In this document: positions 8,668 through 19,756 of the stretch, piece after piece
Position numbering within the stretch: the first letter of the stretch is position 1
Layout of the letters: each line of letters starts with the position of its first letter
Source of the DNA: Thermococcus zilligii AN1
Lineage (GTDB): Archaea; Methanobacteriota_B; Thermococci; Thermococcales; Thermococcaceae
Direction of reading: 5' to 3'
Assembly: GCF_000258515.1 (NCBI RefSeq)
Contig: NZ_AJLF01000001.1
Location: 930,001-994,000, forward strand
Length of the DNA stretch: 64,000 nucleotides
Translations under genes and position numbers: made by a program
The notes under the pieces: model-generated
Seen by the model: only the letters and a program-made list of their open reading frames with translations
Database searches by the model: none
What the model was told of the DNA's origin: nothing

Positions 8668-9821
8668 GGCAGCAGATCACCGTTGTTGATCTTTTCCGGG
8701 AGGTACTCCTTGGCGACGAACTCAAGGGACTTATTTGCCAAAGCCTGCTGCTCAATCCTAACTCCCCAGTCCAGGGCGAGCTTGAGCTGCCTCTGCCACT
8801 CCTCGTTCTGGAACCAGGGATAGTTCATCTCCTCTATTATCCTCTTGTAGTCACCCGTCGGGCCGCCCTTCTTGCTGGGCGGGATACCCTTCAGCTTCTC
8901 GGTGACGTTCTCCAGGCCGTAGCGCTTTATGTCGTCCATGGTCATGCCGACGAACTTGGCCTCGGGCGTTGCCAGCTTCTCGCTGAGGTAGGCCAGGTTA
9001 ATCGAACCCAGCTTTATTGTGGAGTAGATGTACCAGCCGTAGGGGTCACCGTCGGTGAAGACTATTATCGGTAAGCCCTCCTCGTAGTGGAGCCTGTGGA
9101 TAAGCCTTCTGACACCGCGGGAAGCCTGTCCCTGCGTCGCTATTATCAGGGCGTTCTCCTTCTTGGAGTACTTTTCCTCAATGAGGCGATCTGCCATAGC
9201 CGCTGTCTCAACGACCAGAGCGTAGTCAACGTTTATCTCAGAGAACTGAATGTGCTCAACCGTTCCTGGAACGGCCCAGCCGCCGCTTCCGAGCTTGCTC
9301 GCGTTGAACTCGTCCTCGCCATCGCGGATGACTATGTCCCCGTAGATGTAGCCGCGCCTGTCCGCCGTGAGGTTCATCTCCTCCCTCAGCACTCCAAACA
9401 TTCTCTCGAGGTCCTCAATGATTGGGTCGCTCTCGCTCTGATCCTCGAAGGTGTTTTCATGGGTTCCGGGAATTGTGTGTTTGTTGGCGTAATAAGCTTC
9501 ACGAAGGCTGGCGTGCTTGTCCTCGCTCACGAGTCTTTTCACGTAGGCCATTATGATCAGGGTCTGCATGAACTTTCTGGCGTGGGCAACGTTGAGGAAG
9601 TAGCGCCTTGAGAGTTTGTCGCCCAGCTTGATGAGCCTGGATTCCTCGTCGAAGTAGACGTTGTTCAGCCCGCGCATCGGGATATCAAAGTAGGGGTTCT
9701 TTCCCCGCTTTATATCCTCAAGCACTCTCCTCGCGTGCTCGTCAAGCATTCTAAGGACTTTCTTCGGATCGTATGAGAACTTCTCCTTCGGCTTCTCGCG
9801 GTGAATTTTAGCTTGAGGCAT
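8664..9821 (-). CDS. top6A: DNA topoisomerase VI subunit A
   Basis: This is the DNA-cutting subunit of the type IIB topoisomerase, a Spo11 homologue, which relaxes supercoils and unlinks DNA in archaea. In the 385 residues a winged-helix region carries the tyrosine motif [11 protein letters not shown], equivalent to the RDxYY active site. The Toprim domain follows, with [14 protein letters not shown] (acidic and metal region) and the DGDPYG motif. The ATG at 9821 has GGAGG three bases upstream; an in-frame ATG 34 codons earlier would lie inside top6B and adds Arg/Ser-rich sequence unlike the family. It overlaps top6B by 14 bp. Confidence 0.95.
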   Translation of the reverse strand: MPQAKIHREKPKEKFSYDPKKVLRMLDEHARRVLEDIKRGKNPYFDIPMRGLNNVYFDEESRLIKLGDKLSRRYFLNVAHARKFMQTLIIMAYVKRLVSEDKHASLREAYYANKHTIPGTHENTFEDQSESDPIIEDLERMFGVLREEMNLTADRRGYIYGDIVIRDGEDEFNASKLGSGGWAVPGTVEHIQFSEINVDYALVVETAAMADRLIEEKYSKKENALIIATQGQASRGVRRLIHRLHYEEGLPIIVFTDGDPYGWYIYSTIKLGSINLAYLSEKLATPEAKFVGMTMDDIKRYGLENVTEKLKGIPPSKKGGPTGDYKRIIEEMNYPWFQNEEWQRQLKLALDWGVRIEQQALANKSLEFVAKEYLPEKINNGDLLP

Positions 9822-11517
9822 TCTCCTCCACCTCCTCAACCGGGACCTCTTCAGACTCCAGGGCAGCGAAGCGGCTCTCAATGAAGTTGATGAAGTACTC
9901 CCTAATTTTCTCCTCAGGTTCACCCGTGAGTATGTTCAGCGCCCTCGCTATCTCCGGGACGTACTTCTCGAAGGTCTTCCTCCTCCTGACCTGGGCCAAT
10001 CTCCGGTGCTTGCCGCTTAGATAGTTCTGAAGCCTCCTGGCGGCGTCCATTATGGCAAGGCGAACCTCGTTGTAGATGTCCTCGTCGCTGGCTATGCTCT
10101 GCTTTCCGGTTCCGGTGTAGGGGACGTGAACGCTGAGGACGTTTACCATCAGAACCAATGGCGTATTCTCGAGGTCGTCCACCCTATAGCGCTTCCAGTC
10201 TATCGAGTGCGCCGCCTGGGTTGTTACACATATGCCGGCATCAAAGAGGAGCGGGACGCGGTTGGCGTAGCGGTAGAGGTCAAAGCCTGCTGGAATTTCC
10301 CCACCGTAGGCTATGCCCACCTCCACCTGGAAGGGGATACCACCGGAGTAGACCCTGGGCGGCCTCGTTACAGCTGTGACGAACTCAGGCCTGAGGATTT
10401 CTTTCAGGCCCTTCTCGATGTTCTCCTCGCCTATAGGCCTCAGACCGTGCGTTGGGGGAGCGAGGAACTTCATGTATTTAAAGGCCTGGACTATCTCCTC
10501 AGCTTCGTGCCAGGTGAGCTTCTCAGGCGGTTTCTCCATGAGCTTCGCGACCTCTTTAACGACCTTGGTGTAGCCGTCGAAGGCCCTCAGAACGGCTTTG
10601 ACGTCCCCTTCCATGAGCCTCTGGTAGTACTGCTCCTGGAGGTTCTTGTCCTCGACGGTCTTTATGAGCCTGAGGGCTGCTATGTACTCGATCAGCTCAT
10701 CGACCTTCTGGTCGCTTATCCTCGAGAACTCACCGATGAGGAACCTTCTGACGGTGTTTTTCTTGGTCTTCATTGCCAGCCTGTAAACGTCGTCCGTCAT
10801 TACACCCTTTGGGTGTGGCTTCATCTCAACCGGCGGCTCCGGGATGTAGTCGCTCGACCTGGGGAAGACGATGAGCTTTCCGTCCGGCTCTATAAGCTCG
10901 ATGTGAGCATGGGGGTTGGCTATCGCAGTTAGCTTTAGATACCAGTAAACGCCCTGCTTCGAGCGGACATATTTGACGTTCTTCACTTCCAGCTCTATCC
11001 TCGTCCCGCGCCAGCCCTTGGGGTTTGGGTGCTTCTCCTTCTTGATTATTTTACCCTCGTTCCTGTCCACGTCTATGTTGACCCAGGCTTCGATGATTTC
11101 ATCCCCACCCGTGGAGGTGATCACGCGCGTTGCTTTTCCGCTCGTCGTCTGGGCGAACATCACGGCGCCGCTTATACCGATACCCTGCTGGCCCCTGCTC
11201 TGGATGTTCCTGTGGGCCTTGGTTCCGGCGAGCATCTTTCCAAAGACGTGGGCTATGTACTCCTCGGGGATCCCCGGGCCGTTGTCCTCAACAACGACCT
11301 TGTAGTGCTCCTCTCCAAGTTCCTCAATTTCCACCCTGACGTAGGGTGGTATTCCGGCCTCCTCGCAGGCGTCTAATGAGTTAGTCACCGCCTCGTGAAC
11401 CAGCGTTGTGAGGGAACGAACCTTGCCGGTATAGCCCAGCATTGCCGCGTTTCGTCTGAAGAACTCGCTAACGCTTTGAATCTTGAACTCCTTAAAAAGC
11501 TGATTCGCCTCGACCAT
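9808..11517 (-). CDS. top6B: DNA topoisomerase VI subunit B
   Basis: This is the ATPase subunit that clamps DNA and drives strand passage with Top6A. The 569 residues show a full GHKL Bergerat fold in the first 150: N box [16 protein letters not shown]1 box VEDNGPGIP, and G2 box [20 protein letters not shown]. An H2TH region and the transducer domain follow. The acidic tail [14 protein letters not shown] is usual for hyperthermophiles. The second of two nearby ATGs was chosen because GGAGG lies seven bases before it and the product then begins MVEANQLF, as in close relatives. Translation is coupled to the KH gene upstream and Top6A downstream. Confidence 0.95.
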   Translation of the reverse strand: MVEANQLFKEFKIQSVSEFFRRNAAMLGYTGKVRSLTTLVHEAVTNSLDACEEAGIPPYVRVEIEELGEEHYKVVVEDNGPGIPEEYIAHVFGKMLAGTKAHRNIQSRGQQGIGISGAVMFAQTTSGKATRVITSTGGDEIIEAWVNIDVDRNEGKIIKKEKHPNPKGWRGTRIELEVKNVKYVRSKQGVYWYLKLTAIANPHAHIELIEPDGKLIVFPRSSDYIPEPPVEMKPHPKGVMTDDVYRLAMKTKKNTVRRFLIGEFSRISDQKVDELIEYIAALRLIKTVEDKNLQEQYYQRLMEGDVKAVLRAFDGYTKVVKEVAKLMEKPPEKLTWHEAEEIVQAFKYMKFLAPPTHGLRPIGEENIEKGLKEILRPEFVTAVTRPPRVYSGGIPFQVEVGIAYGGEIPAGFDLYRYANRVPLLFDAGICVTTQAAHSIDWKRYRVDDLENTPLVLMVNVLSVHVPYTGTGKQSIASDEDIYNEVRLAIMDAARRLQNYLSGKHRRLAQVRRRKTFEKYVPEIARALNILTGEPEEKIREYFINFIESRFAALESEEVPVEEVEENASS

Positions 11518-11519
11518 TT

Positions 11520-12230
11520 TCATTCCTCCTCTTCATCGTCTTTGAGCTCTACGGGAGGCTCTCTCCCTTCAATCGTTTCGTAATAAGCCGTGCTCTCGAG
11601 TTCGAGGTCTTTCTTTCTCCTCTCGAGGTACCTGTAGACCACACCGTGGGGAGAACCCCTGACAAGCTTTTCCACGGCGGTTTTGGCGACTTCAATCTGG
11701 ATCGGGTTCCCGATTATTGCGACGGTTTTGCCATAGACGCTTATGTCCGCACCGCTCATCTCCTCTATTATCTCCCTTGTCCTGCCTTTTCTGCCTATTA
11801 TCCTGCCCCTGATCCTCGGAAGTGCGTTTTTCTCGTTGCCGATGATGACATCGGTGAGGTCAATGACCTCCAGGGTTTCGCCCTCGTTGAAAAGCCTGAA
11901 CGCCCTCTCAGGGGAAAAGCCCCTCCCTATGGCTAAAACCACGTCCCGGGCCTTCCAGACTGCAAGGGGGTCGTCGGTTTTTTCTGTTGCCGTTATGAAG
12001 ACTTCCCCGGTCTCGCTGTCAACGTCTATCCTGGTTTTCGTTCTTCTCTCGATCTCCGCTTTGGTCTGCCCTTTCTTCCCGATGAGAACGGCTACCCTCT
12101 CCTTCGGGATTTTAACGAACTCCTCCTGCTCGCCTAAGGAGGTAAACGTGATCTCATCCTCTTCCCCCTCAACCCCCCCGTCCTCGTCAACCCTCTCGTA
12201 CTTCTTCAGGAGTCTCTCAAACTCGTCCAT
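11520..12230 (-). CDS. KH-domain protein of the Dim2/Pno1 (Krr1-like) family
   Basis: This archaeal relative of the small-subunit assembly factor Pno1/Dim2 binds pre-16S rRNA near its 3' end and partners with Rio1 and aIF1A in known systems. The 236-residue product has two KH domains: the first with the GKKGQTK loop (about residues 50-110) and the second with the GRKGRTRE loop (about 140-200). An acidic N-terminus and an acidic DDEEEE tail flank them. The start at 12230, with GGGTGAG just upstream, gives a five-base gap to rio1. Its place between rio1 and top6B is typical of Thermococcales. Confidence 0.9.
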   Translation of the reverse strand: MDEFERLLKKYERVDEDGGVEGEEDEITFTSLGEQEEFVKIPKERVAVLIGKKGQTKAEIERRTKTRIDVDSETGEVFITATEKTDDPLAVWKARDVVLAIGRGFSPERAFRLFNEGETLEVIDLTDVIIGNEKNALPRIRGRIIGRKGRTREIIEEMSGADISVYGKTVAIIGNPIQIEVAKTAVEKLVRGSPHGVVYRYLERRKKDLELESTAYYETIEGREPPVELKDDEEEE

Positions 12231-12234
12231 CCTC

Positions 12235-13011
12235 TCACCCCTCAACGAGCTCGCGGAACTTTTCTTCCGGATCCTCCACCTCAACTCCCTTTTTTCTGAA
12301 GTAGTTGGAGACGTTGGCCAGATCCCTCCTCAACAGTTCGAGGCTCACGCGGTTTCTTTTTACTGTCGCCTGGGACCAGTCTATCACCACGGGCCCCTCA
12401 TGGATAAGGATGTTGTACTCGCTTAAATCACCGTGAACCATGTCTCCCCTCTTCCAGAGCCTCTCGATTACTCCCATCGCGAAATCGTAGAGCTCCTCGA
12501 AGTCGGTCTTCTCGAGGTCTTTCTCAACGTCCTTGAGCCTTGGGGCGGGCAGCTCACCGCCTATGAACTCCATGATGAGCACGTTGTTGCGAAAAGCACG
12601 GGGTTCGGGAACTCGAACCGCGTACTTTATCGCCCTCTGGAGGTTTTTAAACTCCCTCCTCGCCCAGACGAAGACGAGCTTCCTCATGTCCTTTGGCAGG
12701 TAGCCTATCCTGGGGTCGGCCGCAAGGTATTCCCATATCCTCCTGAACTCGGTGGTGTAGGTTCTGTAGATCTTCACGGCTATCCTTTCCCCCCGGTCAT
12801 CGACGCCCGCAAAGACGTTGGCCTCTTTGCCCGTACTTATGACGCCGTAGAGTTCCTTTATCTTCCCCCTCCTGTGGAAATAAGCTAAGGTCTCCTTGGT
12901 GGTCCTGTCAAAGACCTCGTTGGCTATCTTGTAGAGCTCGCTGTCCTTTTCCCTCCTCTCCCTCAGGCCCAGTATTTCCTCGATCTCCCGCTCCAGTGCA
13001 TCCTCGCGCAT
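12235..13011 (-). CDS. rio1: Rio1-type serine kinase/ATPase
   Basis: Atypical protein kinase acting in late 40S/30S maturation. The 258-residue product has an N-terminal winged helix (about 10-50), then the kinase fold with the RIO1 glycine-poor loop STGKEANVF, catalytic loop VHGDLSEYNIL and metal-binding loop VIDWSQA. It lies 22 bp after aIF1A and just before the Pno1-like gene, so three proteins of the same assembly step are made together. Confidence 0.95.
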   Translation of the reverse strand: MREDALEREIEEILGLRERREKDSELYKIANEVFDRTTKETLAYFHRRGKIKELYGVISTGKEANVFAGVDDRGERIAVKIYRTYTTEFRRIWEYLAADPRIGYLPKDMRKLVFVWARREFKNLQRAIKYAVRVPEPRAFRNNVLIMEFIGGELPAPRLKDVEKDLEKTDFEELYDFAMGVIERLWKRGDMVHGDLSEYNILIHEGPVVIDWSQATVKRNRVSLELLRRDLANVSNYFRKKGVEVEDPEEKFRELVEG

Positions 13012-13032
13012 CCCGCATCACTTTATACGGAC

Positions 13033-13386
13033 TCATAACAAGAGCTCGCCGCCGCTGAGGAAGTCCTGGCTTATCTTGCCCTTTCTGAGGAGCCAGTCGA
13101 CCTGGGTTTTGGTGTAGCGGTAGACTATGTCCCCCCTCTCGTCGCTCTGAACCGACCACGGCTGGACTATGACCACATCGCCGACGTGCATCCACATCTT
13201 TTTCTTTAGCTTGCCCGGAATCCTGCATCTCCTCACCTTGCCGTCCTCACAGCGGACGTCCATCCAGCCTGCTCCGAGGGCCTGCTCGATCACGCCGAAA
13301 AGCTGTCCTTCCCTCCTATCGGGGAGCGGGACGCGGATTATTTCCTCTCCCTCTGCCTGGTTTTTATTCCTGTTGTTGGGTGCCAT
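13033..13386 (-). CDS. eif1A: Translation initiation factor aIF1A
   Basis: Binds the A site of the small ribosomal subunit during initiation. The product is 117 residues with an OB fold ([41 protein letters not shown]) and the usual basic N-terminal extension NNRNKNQ. The ATG at 13386 has GGAGGTGG seven bases upstream. It is the first gene of the long minus-strand operon; a TATA box TTTATAAAGG at about 13417-13425 lies some 35 bp upstream. Confidence 0.95.
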   Translation of the reverse strand: MAPNNRNKNQAEGEEIIRVPLPDRREGQLFGVIEQALGAGWMDVRCEDGKVRRCRIPGKLKKKMWMHVGDVVIVQPWSVQSDERGDIVYRYTKTQVDWLLRKGKISQDFLSGGELLL

Positions 13387-13524
13387 GATAACCACCTCCA
13401 CCCCATCCATTCAATCCTTTATAAATCTGCGCATGCAAAAATTCTTCACTTGCTGTACATATCCGTGCCTTTAAATTTTTTGCGCAGGAAACCGTTAAAT
13501 ACTTTCCCGAGGAGAGTGTTCACC

Positions 13525-14186
13525 ATGACAGTGTACCTCTTTGATTTCGATGGAACCCTCGTGGACAGCAATCGGGCAGTTGAGAAGGCCCTTCAGCTTG
13601 CCATCGAGAGGACAATGCCTGCGGTTATCGAGAGCAATCTCTATGATGATTACTACCAGGCGCTCTTCCTCTTCATAACGGGAAACCTTACCTACCACCA
13701 CCTCGGCGTTATCCATGAACTGGTGGCCCAGGGCACAATTCACGAATACTACCGGCTTATGCCGGAACTCATACGGGATCTGCCCAATGCGAGAAGAACA
13801 GTTAGAACGCTGAAGAGGAGGGGAAGAACGGTCATAAGCTTTTCAGGGGAGCACACCTACCCCGGTGGGAAGGTCATCTTTCTCAAAAAGACGAACTGGT
13901 ACGACGAGTTCGACTCAATAATAACTTTTAGGAGCACGGGAGATATGCTCCAGAAGTTTGAGGAAATAAGGAAGCGGTACCCGGATGAACCAATAGTTTG
14001 GGTTGACGACAGCCCAAGCAGGTTCACGTACATAACCGACGAAAACACCCTCCTCGTTCAGAAAGCGTCCCCTTACAAGCATGACGTAGCCATACTCTTC
14101 GAAAGGGACAATTTCGTTAAGATAAAGAACCTAAGGGAGCTGCTTGAGATAGATGAAGAGTTGGAGGAGTTCCTGGGGGGATTCCC

Positions 14187-14190
<4 letters not shown>
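13525..14190 (+). CDS. HAD-superfamily hydrolase
   Basis: Haloacid-dehalogenase-type phosphatase of 221 residues. Motif I is at the very N-terminus (LFDFDGTLVDSN: nucleophile Asp and general acid Asp). Motif II appears as VISFSG after a helical cap, and motif III as the acidic IVWVDDSPSRF. The substrate cannot be told. TATA-like boxes lie at 13470-13476 and 13494-13502, the second close enough for a nearly leaderless transcript. Its stop overlaps the GTG of the next gene, so it forms an operon with the dehydrogenase and nep1. Confidence 0.82.
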
Positions 14191-15918
<1,728 letters not shown>

Positions 15919-16217
15919 CTTGAAAGGTTCTCTCTGGGAGATACAGCGACGGTCTTAGGACATTCATAGACGCGTACGACTTAGGTGAAGCCAGCTCTTT
16001 ACCACGCGAGACGGGGAGATGTTGAGGGAGCGATGGAACTGGCCGGGAGAATGGGCGATATACTTATAAGGAGAAAGTCATCAGTATGATTGGGAAGACC
16101 CTATCAAAAGAAAATCCTGTGGGCTGACTCCAATAACAAGACGTTCTACTGGGGGCCCTTTAATAAGCCGGGAGTAAAGCTGTGTTTTAATCAGAAATAA
16201 TGCCCGGAGGGGCAAGC
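15919..16217. other. Gene-free stretch with possible decayed coding fragments
   Basis: No intact gene is visible in these 299 bases. A 34-codon open frame at 15985-16089 (beginning VKPALYHARRGD, with a helical MELAGRMGDILIRR segment) and neighbouring frames broken by stops look like remnants of a helical protein. There is no ribosome-binding site before it. Two TATA-like elements near 16158 and 16183 could serve the next gene. Confidence 0.4.
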
Positions 16218-17345
16218 ATGATAGTGGACAGTATGGTTGAGCACGTGAGACGGGGGAGGGTCGACGTAGCCCTGAGATACCTGCGGGAGGAAGAAGACCC
16301 AATCATAAGGGCAGAGCTTCTATCGGAGATGCTAAAATTCGCCGAGAGGGTCGAGGATCATCTCGCCATAAAACAAGAGCTGATTGAAACCGCAAATTCT
16401 GCAGACGACAGGAAAGAGAGGGCCCTACTTCTGTCCATAGTAGGCGAGGCCCTAATTTCGGCAGGCGAAGAAACGGAAGGGGTAAAGTTCCTAAAAGAGG
16501 CCACCAAAACAGCCCAAAGAGTGCCAATCCCCCTGTGGCGGGCCGAGGCTCTAACCGGAGTGGGGATTAATCTGACAAAGGCCGGCTTTTATGAGGACGC
16601 ATACGACATGTTCGTTAAGGCCTTTGAGGCGCTTATCACTGCAAAAGAGAACGGAACCAGGGAAGCAATACCCCTCGCCTCAAAGATAGCTGAATCCATC
16701 GTGAAATCCGTTGAGTTCGTCAGCGATGGTCACTGGGCGATTCTTTTCTTCAGACTTGCGGCTGAGATATACGATTTCATCGGCTTAAGGTTCCCTGCGG
16801 CATCGATCAGGGCAAAGGAAAAGATAGTCGAGCGTGCAATTGACGGGGATATCGCCTGCCTCAGAAGACTCCTTGCCGAGGACAGGGTCGATGATGCGAT
16901 ACTTCTAACGAGATATCTCCCTCTGGAATACCGGCCCCTTGGCCTTCTCGAGGTGGCCTTCTGGTTATACTCTACGGATCATCCAGAACTCGCCAAACCC
17001 CTCTTTGATGAGGCCCACGAGATACTCCGCAGGATAAAGAGCGAGAAAGGCACCATAAATGAGCTGGAGATATCCAGCGTAGCAATCGACTTTGCAAAGC
17101 TAGGAAAACCCGAGCTGGCCTCTAAACTGGCTGATCTCTTGGATAGGGAAGACCTTCTCTCGGAGGTTCTCAGCAGGGTAGCCGTGGCCCATTACCGGGC
17201 AGGGGACGAGTTCCTGGCCAGAGCTATAGCCCGCACTATACCTGACGAAAGCATTAAGAGGAAGACCCTCCAGCAGATTGGCGGTGAAGCTCATGTGGGA
17301 TACGAGCAAGGACTACCGGTTGTTAGTGGCAGAGAAAAGCGTTGA
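16218..17345 (+). CDS. Helical-repeat (TPR-like) protein of unknown function
   Basis: The 375-residue product is almost wholly alpha-helical, with repeating helix pairs of about 35 residues ([83 protein letters not shown]). This suggests a TPR or HEAT-like solenoid for protein binding. No signal peptide or membrane segment is seen. The ATG at 16218 follows GGAGGGG. Its last 53 bases overlap the next gene in another frame, so the C-terminal tail may be variable, and expression of the two is probably coupled. Confidence 0.78.
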   Translation: MIVDSMVEHVRRGRVDVALRYLREEEDPIIRAELLSEMLKFAERVEDHLAIKQELIETANSADDRKERALLLSIVGEALISAGEETEGVKFLKEATKTAQRVPIPLWRAEALTGVGINLTKAGFYEDAYDMFVKAFEALITAKENGTREAIPLASKIAESIVKSVEFVSDGHWAILFFRLAAEIYDFIGLRFPAASIRAKEKIVERAIDGDIACLRRLLAEDRVDDAILLTRYLPLEYRPLGLLEVAFWLYSTDHPELAKPLFDEAHEILRRIKSEKGTINELEISSVAIDFAKLGKPELASKLADLLDREDLLSEVLSRVAVAHYRAGDEFLARAIARTIPDESIKRKTLQQIGGEAHVGYEQGLPVVSGREKR

Positions 17346-18018
17346 ACTGTTCCTAAAGACGGTAGAAAGGGCGAAGTTTAAGGGCAAGTGGGACAAAAAG
17401 AGGGCCATCCAGCTCGCCAGGGAGATGATACCCGAGATACAGACGATGAAGTACACCTACGTTGATCCGGTGGAGCTCGTTGACACACCGCAGATGAAGG
17501 CCCTAAAGGAGAAGGCCGAGGGCATAATCGAGGCCCTGGGTGGGGAGGACTGGCACCATAAATTCCTGAGCCTCGCAGACAAAAGCGAGCGCGAGAAGGT
17601 CGAGGAGACGATAGCTAAAATAAAGTTCTTCCTCAACACTATTCTCAACCTGGACAAACGCCTCGCCCTCGGCAAGATAAACGACCCGGTCATAGCGGTC
17701 GACATAAAAGTCGGCGAGGTCATGAGCGTCGCCAAACATCCAAACGCGGACCGCCTGCTCGTCACAAACGTAAACATTGGCGATAGGGCCATAACAGTTG
17801 TCACCAATGACCTGACGGTTAAGGAAGGCAACAGGGTTGCCGTGGCCCTGCTACCCCCGGTAAACTTCAGGGGTATCACCAGCGAGGGCATGTTCCTCGG
17901 TGCCGGGGAAGGGGTTTTAAAGGACGTTAAGGGGGAAATCGGCGGACTCCCAAAGGGGGTTCCGCTTGAGGCCTTTGTCGAGACGAGAAATTCTGTGGAG
18001 GCGTTTTTGAAAGGCTAA
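17293..18018 (+). CDS. tRNA-binding (EMAP/Arc1p-type) domain protein
   Basis: The 241-residue product has a helical N-terminal region (1-125) and a C-terminal OB-fold tRNA-binding domain starting at [22 protein letters not shown]. The HPNADRL and [14 protein letters not shown] motifs are typical of the domain found in MetRS-beta, Arc1p and CsaA proteins. It probably presents tRNA to a synthetase or a protein partner. The start is ATG at 17293 with GGTGA five bases upstream, inside the end of the repeat-protein gene. Confidence 0.85.
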   Translation: MWDTSKDYRLLVAEKSVELFLKTVERAKFKGKWDKKRAIQLAREMIPEIQTMKYTYVDPVELVDTPQMKALKEKAEGIIEALGGEDWHHKFLSLADKSEREKVEETIAKIKFFLNTILNLDKRLALGKINDPVIAVDIKVGEVMSVAKHPNADRLLVTNVNIGDRAITVVTNDLTVKEGNRVAVALLPPVNFRGITSEGMFLGAGEGVLKDVKGEIGGLPKGVPLEAFVETRNSVEAFLKG

Positions 18019-18111
18019 GGGAGAATCCCACGCTGAGTACATCGAAAGCCCCTTTTCATTCCTTTCCGATAGCCTTAAATCAACTTTCTTCCAGTCCTTT
18101 TGGTTGATAGC

Positions 18112-18441
18112 ATGGATGTCCTTAAGGAGTGGGACGTTAAGGTCAAGCTCGTGAAGACCAAGCGGGGAGCGATCCTTCACATGATAGAGCTCGAACCGGG
18201 GCACTTCTACATTGAGCAGAACCCGCTGAAGGATTCCAAGTACGGGGTTGCCTACAGGAAAATAAAGGAGAACTTCCCGGAGTTCTACATGTTCTGGGAA
18301 ATAAAGAACAACCGCTACACAGGCAAGCTTTTAGCTGGGGCGTTCCTCGAAAAGAAGGAGATAGACGACTTCATCACCCAGCTCGCCAAGAGTGAGGAGT
18401 ACAAGAAGTTCGAGGAAATACTTGAGGAGATTGAGGGGTGA
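18112..18441 (+). CDS. Small conserved hypothetical protein
   Basis: Soluble 109-residue alpha/beta protein, positively and negatively charged throughout, with the central motif HFYIEQNPLKDSKYGVAYRKI and a Lys/Glu-rich helical C-terminus. I do not recognise the family. The TATA box CTTAAATC at 18074-18081 predicts a start near 18103, which rules out the in-frame TTG at 18100 and supports the ATG at 18112, preceded by GGTTGAT. A T-run terminator follows the stop, so it is probably monocistronic. Confidence 0.72.
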   Translation: MDVLKEWDVKVKLVKTKRGAILHMIELEPGHFYIEQNPLKDSKYGVAYRKIKENFPEFYMFWEIKNNRYTGKLLAGAFLEKKEIDDFITQLAKSEEYKKFEEILEEIEG

Positions 18442-18445
18442 GCTC

Positions 18446-18458
18446 GGCCCTTTTTTCT
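18446..18458 (+). terminator. T-rich terminator
   Basis: GGCCCTTTTTTCT lies four bases after the stop of the small hypothetical gene. Oligo-T runs of this kind end archaeal transcripts. Confidence 0.55.
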
Positions 18459-18598
18459 CATCATTCTTCCGTCAGATACCCTAGAGGTCGTCATCGCTCG
18501 TTTTATCCTCTCCAGAGGGGTTAAAAGAGTAGCGGCTCGGATAGTATACCCATCATCATGGTTCAGCTACCGTGAGGCTCCTCATAGCCATGAGTGTG

Positions 18599-19756
18599 CT
18601 ACTCCAAAGTTGAGAGGACTTCATTATAAACCCCCTCTATCTCCGAGGCAACCACTTTCCATGAGTACCTCCTTTCCACCGCCCTTCTTCCGGCCCTTCC
18701 AAGTCCCTCCGCCAGTTTTTCATCACCCAGAATGGCCTGAACTGCCTCTTTAAGGGCTACCTCATCACCGGGCGGAACCAAAAGACCGCTTCCGCTTTCC
18801 TTTACAACCTCCGGAATCCCGCCAACGTTTGAAGCTACGACTGGAATCCCGGAGGCCATGGCTTCGAGGATTACTATACCAAAGGCCTCCGCAGTTGTGG
18901 AGGGAAGCACAAAGACGTCCGCCATCCCAAACAGCTTGGGGAGAGTATCTCCAGACACGTAGCCTGTGAAGATAACCCTGTCCTCGATTCCAAGGAATCT
19001 GGCCTGCGCCTTCAGGAAGGGCAGCATCTCGCCCGAGCCAACCATTAGGAGGGTTATATCATCAACCTCCTCAGCAAGGTTCTGGAAGGCGTTTAGGAGG
19101 ACGTGAGGCCCCTTCCTGAAGGACATCCTGCTGACGTACAAAACAACGCGCCCCTCAATCCCGAGCTCCTCCTTCACGCGCTCCTTTTCCTTTTGACTGA
19201 GGGGCCTGAAGACCTCGTCGTCAACCCCGTTGGGGATTACCCTGACGGGGACGTCGGTAAAGTGCTCTATAAAGGCCCTGGCGGCGTTGCTGACCGCTAT
19301 TATCTCGTGGGGAAAGCTCAGGTAATGGTTGAACAGTGGAAAGGTCAGGCCCAGGGCCCTCCAGAGGGGCGATTCGTGGGAGAAAGAAATGCTGTGGGTC
19401 GTCAACAAAGTGGCCTTTCCGAGGTTCCGCCCGGCCTTCACGGCTTTCAGCGACAGAGGCGTGAAGGCGTGGTGCGCATGAACCACTTCAAAGTCCCTCA
19501 GGAACTCCCCAAGCTCAAGGTTGGACCTCAGGCTGTAAGTTATGTTTATGTCGAGGATGGGGCTAATGGTTCCCGGAATCTTAACGAGTTCGATTCCCAG
19601 TTCCTCAAGCTCTTCCTCCTTTCCTGTCTTGAGGTCGTTCGTCGCTATGGCAACCTCGTGGCCCCTCTTCCGGAGGTGAAGGGCGAGGTAGTGCATGTGA
19701 CTGGCCACTCCGCCGACCTTTGGATAGTACCAGTCGCTGACGAGGGCTATCCTCAT
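18599..19756 (-). CDS. GT4-family glycosyltransferase (PIG-A-like)
   Basis: GT-B fold enzyme of 385 residues that would transfer a sugar from a nucleotide donor to a lipid-linked acceptor. The N-terminal half begins LVSDWYYPKVGGVASHMHYLA, with a glycine-rich acceptor loop and VHAHHAFTPLS. The C-terminal half has IPNGVDDEVF, GRVVLYVSRMSFRKGPHVLL and the EAFGIVILEAMASGIPVVAS motif that binds the donor phosphates. It resembles phosphatidylinositol-sugar transferases, but the acceptor is not evident. Its ATG overlaps the stop of the UbiA-type gene by four bases, so the two act or are at least made together. Confidence 0.88.
   Translation of the reverse strand: MRIALVSDWYYPKVGGVASHMHYLALHLRKRGHEVAIATNDLKTGKEEELEELGIELVKIPGTISPILDINITYSLRSNLELGEFLRDFEVVHAHHAFTPLSLKAVKAGRNLGKATLLTTHSISFSHESPLWRALGLTFPLFNHYLSFPHEIIAVSNAARAFIEHFTDVPVRVIPNGVDDEVFRPLSQKEKERVKEELGIEGRVVLYVSRMSFRKGPHVLLNAFQNLAEEVDDITLLMVGSGEMLPFLKAQARFLGIEDRVIFTGYVSGDTLPKLFGMADVFVLPSTTAEAFGIVILEAMASGIPVVASNVGGIPEVVKESGSGLLVPPGDEVALKEAVQAILGDEKLAEGLGRAGRRAVERRYSWKVVASEIEGVYNEVLSTLE

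Noticed and set aside
13427-13487. CTGCGC ... GCGCAG inverted pair between aIF1A and the HAD gene
   Set aside because: Six-base arms 49 bases apart, between two separate promoters; most likely chance.
18460-18545. Possible C/D box guide RNA on the minus strand
   Set aside because: CTGA and ATGATGA boxes and a TATA-like element occur at nearly suitable spacing, but a proper terminal D box is missing and the first C box is off consensus.
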